Shown here: piece after piece, positions 6,778 to 9,204 of the stretch | How positions within the stretch are numbered: the first letter of the stretch is position 1 | Layout: every line of letters begins with the position of its first letter | Source: Deltaproteobacteria bacterium | GTDB lineage: Bacteria > Desulfobacterota > Syntrophia > Syntrophales > Smithellaceae | Assembly (NCBI GenBank): GCA_019136325.1 | Contig: JAGVUJ010000093.1 | Span: 1-9,204 of the forward strand | Direction of reading: 5' to 3' | Length of the DNA stretch: 9,204 nt | Made by a program: the position numbers and the translations under genes | The notes under the pieces: model-generated | Database searches by the model: none | Told to the model about the DNA's origin: nothing | The model's input: only the letters and a program-made list of their open reading frames with translations

Positions 6778-7476
6778 TTAAGGTTTCATACCCTTAATAA
6801 AGACCTTTATACTTTCCTGAACAGTAGCATGAATCCTTTCCATTCTTTTTATCGGATTCCCGGTGAAAAGGAACAATGAAATCACTCCGTTTAACATACC
6901 CCAAATGGCGTTTTGCATCTGCCGGACGTTTTCCAGAGGGGCAAACTCGCCATTATCAATGCCCTTTTGAAGGATTTGAGAAATGACTTCGATATTTTGA
7001 TTGGTCGATACGATTAATTCATCGCTCTGCTGCTGCGTCAGATGCATCTGTCCCGTCTGCATCATAAACGTCATCAGAATCCGGAACAGCTCCTTGTCGC
7101 TGAGGAAGAAATCAACGTAAATCCGGGCAAATTCCAGCAGGAGCTGCGAAGCCGTAGCTTCGATCAATGCAAAATTTTTTATTCTCTCGTAGAGGGAAAT
7201 ATTGTCGGCAATTAAAATCTGAGTGTATATTTCCTCTTTGCTTTCAAAGCAGAGATAAATAGACCCTTTGCTGACTTCAGCTTTCTCGGCGATGCTGTCA
7301 ACCGTGACGGCTTTGAATCCCCGATCTAAAAAAAGTTTCCGCGCCGCTTTTAAAATGGTGCTTCGTCTGCTCTCTTTTTCTCTTTCCTTTTTCTTTCTTC
7401 TTTTTTCTTCCACGTCGAACTTGCTCACCTTTATTTTAGTACGATGAAAACAGACCCAGGGAAAAATGACCGGCAT
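6778..7476 (-). CDS. TetR/AcrR-family transcriptional regulator
   Basis: 232 residues from the ATG at 7476. The TetR helix-turn-helix is clear: STILKAARKLFLDRGF, then VTVDSIAEKAEVSKGSIYLC and FESKEEIYTQIL. The remaining 140 residues are helical and give the ligand-binding and dimer domain; the ligand is not predictable. The start is uncertain. No Shine-Dalgarno precedes 7476, and the candidate promoter would put that ATG only about 10 bases from the transcript start. Shorter forms from GTG at 7428 or 7413 would begin VSKFDV or VEEKRRKKK and give 216 or 211 residues, closer to the usual family size. It lies downstream of, and on the same strand as, the two redox genes, with a weak terminator between, so it may regulate them or a distant target. 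Confidence 0.9.
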   Translation of the reverse strand: MPVIFPWVCFHRTKIKVSKFDVEEKRRKKKEREKESRRSTILKAARKLFLDRGFKAVTVDSIAEKAEVSKGSIYLCFESKEEIYTQILIADNISLYERIKNFALIEATASQLLLEFARIYVDFFLSDKELFRILMTFMMQTGQMHLTQQQSDELIVSTNQNIEVISQILQKGIDNGEFAPLENVRQMQNAIWGMLNGVISLFLFTGNPIKRMERIHATVQESIKVFIKGMKP

Positions 7477-7493
7477 TCACAAAATATGAAAGC

Positions 7494-7522
7494 TGCATAA
7501 ATTAATATCGGGGATGTGTCAA
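7494..7522 (-). promoter_or_regulatory. Candidate promoter of the TetR-family gene
   Basis: On the minus strand, TTGACA (7522-7517), a 17-base spacer and TATGCA (7499-7494). The -35 is perfect and the -10 matches only three of six bases, but spacing is ideal. Confidence 0.45.
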
Positions 7523-7532
7523 GAAAAAATCA

Positions 7533-7552
7533 AAAAACATAAAGATGTTTTT
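7533..7552 (-). terminator. AT-rich hairpin after the peroxiredoxin gene
   Basis: AAAAACAT and ATGTTTTT form a perfect 8-bp stem with a four-base loop, 21 bases past the peroxiredoxin stop. Read on the minus strand it is followed by TTGATTTTTTC. The stem has a single G-C pair, so it would be a weak terminator. Confidence 0.35.
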
Positions 7553-7573
7553 ATTTTAAATCTTGATAATTAT

Positions 7574-8161
7574 TCAATTTAATTTTTCCAGTTCTCTGAT
7601 GATTGTCTCCAGCGGCGGACGCTGATTAATGTCATGCACGTCAATGTAACGAATGATGCCTTTCTTATCAATGATAAAAATGGCCCGTTCCGCAACACCG
7701 TCGGTACGCAGAACGCCGAATTTGTCCGCTACCGCTCCATGCGGCCAGAAATCCGAAAGAACGTCAAACCACAAATAACCCATCTGATTCGTCCAGGAAA
7801 AAAGTGTGGGAATATTATCCACGCTAATGCCCAGCAAAACGGAATCATAGCTTTCAAATATCTCCTTAACAATGTTGTAGCCGGGCCACTGATCGGAGCA
7901 GACCGGCGTCCACGCCGCCGGCACAAAAGAAATCACCACATTCTTTTTCCCTCGATAATCTTTCAGGGCAACGATTTTCCCGCTGACGGCTTTCAAGGTG
8001 AAATCCGGAGCAGACTCACCGATTTTGACTTTTAAAACGCTGTCCAGAGGTTTTAACTTGCCCGGATTATAAACATTATTTTTATAAGCATCGGACAAGG
8101 CCAAAGCGCTGGAGGCACAAAAACAAACCAGAAATACGGTCCATACGATCTTTTTTTTCAT
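7574..8161 (-). CDS. Exported one-cysteine peroxiredoxin (AhpC/TSA, redoxin domain)
   Basis: 195 residues. Residues 1-22 are a signal peptide (MKKK, hydrophobic core, ASSALA), so it should act outside the cytoplasm. The peroxiredoxin active site PxxxTxxC is PAAWTPVC at 81-88, with peroxidatic Cys88. The conserved Arg is probably Arg159 in ERAIFIIDKKG. Apart from two cysteines inside the signal peptide, Cys88 is the only one, so there is no resolving cysteine and an outside thiol partner is required. It would reduce H2O2 or organic peroxides, useful to an anaerobe. AGGAG sits six bases before the ATG and overlaps the stop of the upstream TlpA-like gene (nine bases apart), so the two are translationally coupled. 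The TlpA-like partner may be its reductant; that is inference. Confidence 0.9.
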   Translation of the reverse strand: MKKKIVWTVFLVCFCASSALALSDAYKNNVYNPGKLKPLDSVLKVKIGESAPDFTLKAVSGKIVALKDYRGKKNVVISFVPAAWTPVCSDQWPGYNIVKEIFESYDSVLLGISVDNIPTLFSWTNQMGYLWFDVLSDFWPHGAVADKFGVLRTDGVAERAIFIIDKKGIIRYIDVHDINQRPPLETIIRELEKLN

Positions 8162-8170
8162 TGCACGCTC

Positions 8171-8740
8171 CTATTTTAATCCCGATAATTTAACGATTTG
8201 CTCGAGAAAAACCTTAGGGTCGCCGATAGCGCCCAGTTTGGAATAAATAACGTCAGCTTTCCCTCCTTTTAATTTCACGACAATGAAATAAGGTGTTCTG
8301 ACTTCTCCCATAATTTTATGCAGTTTAAAATCTCCATCGGGGATTAAAGGAAACTGAACGTTGTATTTCTTTTTAAAGATATTGGTTTCAAACAGGGAAT
8401 TATTAATCCCGATACCGATGATTTTGATTTTGTTTCTATAAGCCGGGTTATTTTCAATCGCGGCGTAAAGGCTGTTAACATTGGGCGCCTCCCCCTGGCA
8501 GTACGGACAATACATGCTGAATATTTCTATAATCACCACATCGGATTTGATCTGGTTGACCTTAAAAAATCCGCTGCCGGACAACCCCAGATATTTGAGT
8601 TCGGCGGGGTTCGCCGGTTTTGATAATTCAATGTCCGGGAAAACACCTCCCACCTGCGGAGGACTGACCTCAGCCCAACAAACTGCCGTCAGCGCAAATA
8701 TTACCATGACCAAAACGAAACCTGATATTTTTTTATTCAT
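8171..8740 (-). CDS. TlpA/ResA-like exported thiol-disulfide oxidoreductase
   Basis: 189 residues. Residues 1-23 form a signal peptide (MNKK, hydrophobic core, ending VCWA), placing it in the periplasm. The thioredoxin-fold active site is CPYC at 78-81 in IFSMYCPYCQGEAPNV, and the cis-Pro loop is RTPYFIV with Pro150. A 50-residue segment between signal and fold (SPPQVGGVFPDIEL onward) is typical of TlpA-like proteins. The start at 8740 is chosen because AAAGGA lies six to seven bases before it; an earlier ATG at 8776 would place 12 extra residues before the signal peptide. It is the first gene of a two-gene unit with the one-cysteine peroxiredoxin and could pass electrons to it or to other secreted thiols. 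The upstream electron donor (a DsbD/CcdA type protein) is not in the window. Confidence 0.9.
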   Translation of the reverse strand: MNKKISGFVLVMVIFALTAVCWAEVSPPQVGGVFPDIELSKPANPAELKYLGLSGSGFFKVNQIKSDVVIIEIFSMYCPYCQGEAPNVNSLYAAIENNPAYRNKIKIIGIGINNSLFETNIFKKKYNVQFPLIPDGDFKLHKIMGEVRTPYFIVVKLKGGKADVIYSKLGAIGDPKVFLEQIVKLSGLK

Positions 8741-8786
8741 ACACAATCCTTTCCATAACCATTCATAAATAATCAAACCACTCTTC

Positions 8787-8828
8787 TATGCTATGAATAG
8801 CATATTTAAACAAAAAAATTAAGTTCAA
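8787..8828 (-). promoter_or_regulatory. Candidate promoter with overlapping palindrome for the redox gene pair
   Basis: On the minus strand, TTGAAC (8828-8823), an 18-base spacer and TATGCT (8804-8799). The -10 lies inside a perfect 18-bp palindrome, TATGCTAT-GA-ATAGCATA (8787-8804), 47 bases before the TlpA-like start. A repressor binding there would block the promoter. Its identity is unknown; the TetR-family protein downstream is one candidate. Confidence 0.45.
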
Positions 8829-9020
8829 ATAACGGTATGGATCTGGAATAATTAAATGAATGCTTCCAGCCGGTCAGCGCGTGTCATTCGTCCCTTGTCG
8901 CTCCGCTCCGGGGATAGTTTCCAATAGCCAAGAGCTATGGATAGTTCGGCTTACGCTTCAGACTTCATTGCACTCGTCTTCAGCTTGCCTCACTACGGCT
9001 TACGCTTTAATGAGCTCTGG

Positions 9021-9046
9021 TTTTCCGAAACGAAGTGCTCGGAAAA
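9021..9046. repeat. 8-bp inverted repeat TTTTCCGA/TCGGAAAA
   Basis: Perfect arms with a ten-base loop (9029-9038). Adding GCTCT (9014-9018) and AGAGC (9051-9055) gives a 42-base stem-loop with a small internal loop. Confidence 0.7.
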
Positions 9047-9061
9047 TCTTAGAGCGAATTA

Positions 9062-9086
9062 TCCCGCCACCTTCCGGTGGCAGGGA
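9062..9086. repeat. GC-rich hairpin with TTCC tetraloop
   Basis: GCCACC and GGTGGC pair perfectly around TTCC; TCCC and GGGA extend the stem to ten pairs if A9082 bulges. It is enclosed by the 9-bp pair AGAGCGAAT/ATTCGCTCT. Confidence 0.7.
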
Positions 9087-9204
9087 CTATCTTCACTTCA
9101 TTCGCTCTCAACGAGTCTCACTATCAGCGAGTGTCAAATCCCGCTATGCTTCGCTTCGGGGATAATTCCACTTACGCTTCGACCTTCGCCCCGATTCATC
9201 GGGC

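Larger units (their letters stand above)
8866..9204. repeat. Repeat-rich, hairpin-rich noncoding block (continues past right edge)
   Basis: No credible gene was found in this stretch. CGGCTTACGCTT occurs at 8947-8958 and 8996-9007, and CTTACGCTT again at 9171-9179. A longer imperfect pair surrounds GGGGATAGTTTCC (8910-8922) and GGGGATAATTCC (9158-9169), each preceded by CGCT[C/T]C-type sequence. Strong hairpins are TTTTCCGA/TCGGAAAA (9021-9046), extendable by GCTCT/AGAGC (9014-9055), and GCCACC-TTCC-GGTGGC (9066-9081), extendable by TCCC/GGGA with a bulge. AGAGCGAAT (9051-9059) also pairs with ATTCGCTCT (9100-9108). Base composition changes near 8865 from AT-rich to mixed. It could be a dispersed intergenic repeat, a small non-autonomous element or a structured RNA; I cannot assign a family. 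Confidence 0.55.

Noticed and set aside
7634..8035. Plus-strand 133-codon open frame
   Set aside because: It is antisense to the peroxiredoxin gene, which has a clear active site and signal peptide.
8860..9165. Plus-strand 101-codon open frame
   Set aside because: It runs through the repeat and hairpin block, has no ribosome site, and its composition reflects the repeats.
8866..9204. CRISPR array or tRNA/rRNA genes
   Set aside because: The repeats are short, irregular and unequally spaced, and no tRNA or rRNA signature is present.

Overview
The window reads as chromosomal DNA from an anaerobic, Gram-negative bacterium, most likely a deltaproteobacterium (Desulfobacterota) of the sulfate-reducing or syntrophic kind. 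This is inferred from gene content: a Tat-exported selenocysteine formate dehydrogenase, an outer-membrane barrel protein, an energy-coupling-factor (ECF) Ni/Co importer with NikR, and small exported redox proteins. I cannot name a species from sequence alone.

Layout, left to right. (1) 1-1892, minus strand: the first 630 residues of a formate dehydrogenase-N type alpha subunit. It runs off the left edge and is read through an in-frame UGA (selenocysteine 196) followed by a SECIS-like hairpin. (2) 1893-2104: a divergent control region with a 22-bp palindrome, a TTGACA box and a candidate NikR operator. (3) 2105-5692, plus strand: a metal-uptake cluster made of an outer-membrane beta-barrel protein, CbiM/NikM fused to a C-terminal PDGLE domain, the T-component CbiQ and the ATPase CbiO. 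CbiQ and CbiO overlap by ATGA. (4) 5706-6122, minus strand, convergent with cbiO: NikR with all four nickel ligands. (5) 6348-6689, plus strand: a short ModE-type DNA-binding protein without a molybdate-binding domain, behind a good sigma70-like promoter. (6) 6778-8740, minus strand: a TlpA-like thiol-disulfide protein and a one-cysteine peroxiredoxin, translationally coupled, followed by a TetR-family regulator. (7) 8741-9204: no gene. It holds a promoter with an 18-bp palindrome and then a run of short repeats and hairpins that continues past the right edge.

How the parts fit. NikR next to the transporter, a NikR-like site before the barrel gene and the NikM-type fusion all point to nickel rather than cobalt as substrate. 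The barrel protein would then be the outer-membrane entry step, CbiM the inner-membrane substrate-binding unit, and CbiQ/CbiO the motor. Nickel would serve hydrogenases or CO dehydrogenase encoded elsewhere; formate dehydrogenase itself needs Mo or W, selenium and Fe-S clusters. The ModE-like protein may link to that Mo/W need, but nothing in the window proves it.

The gene families are all known. The points most worth checking are the proposed NikR control of the barrel gene, the hairpin that buries the cbiQ start, the sensor-less ModE protein, and the structured repeat block at the right end.
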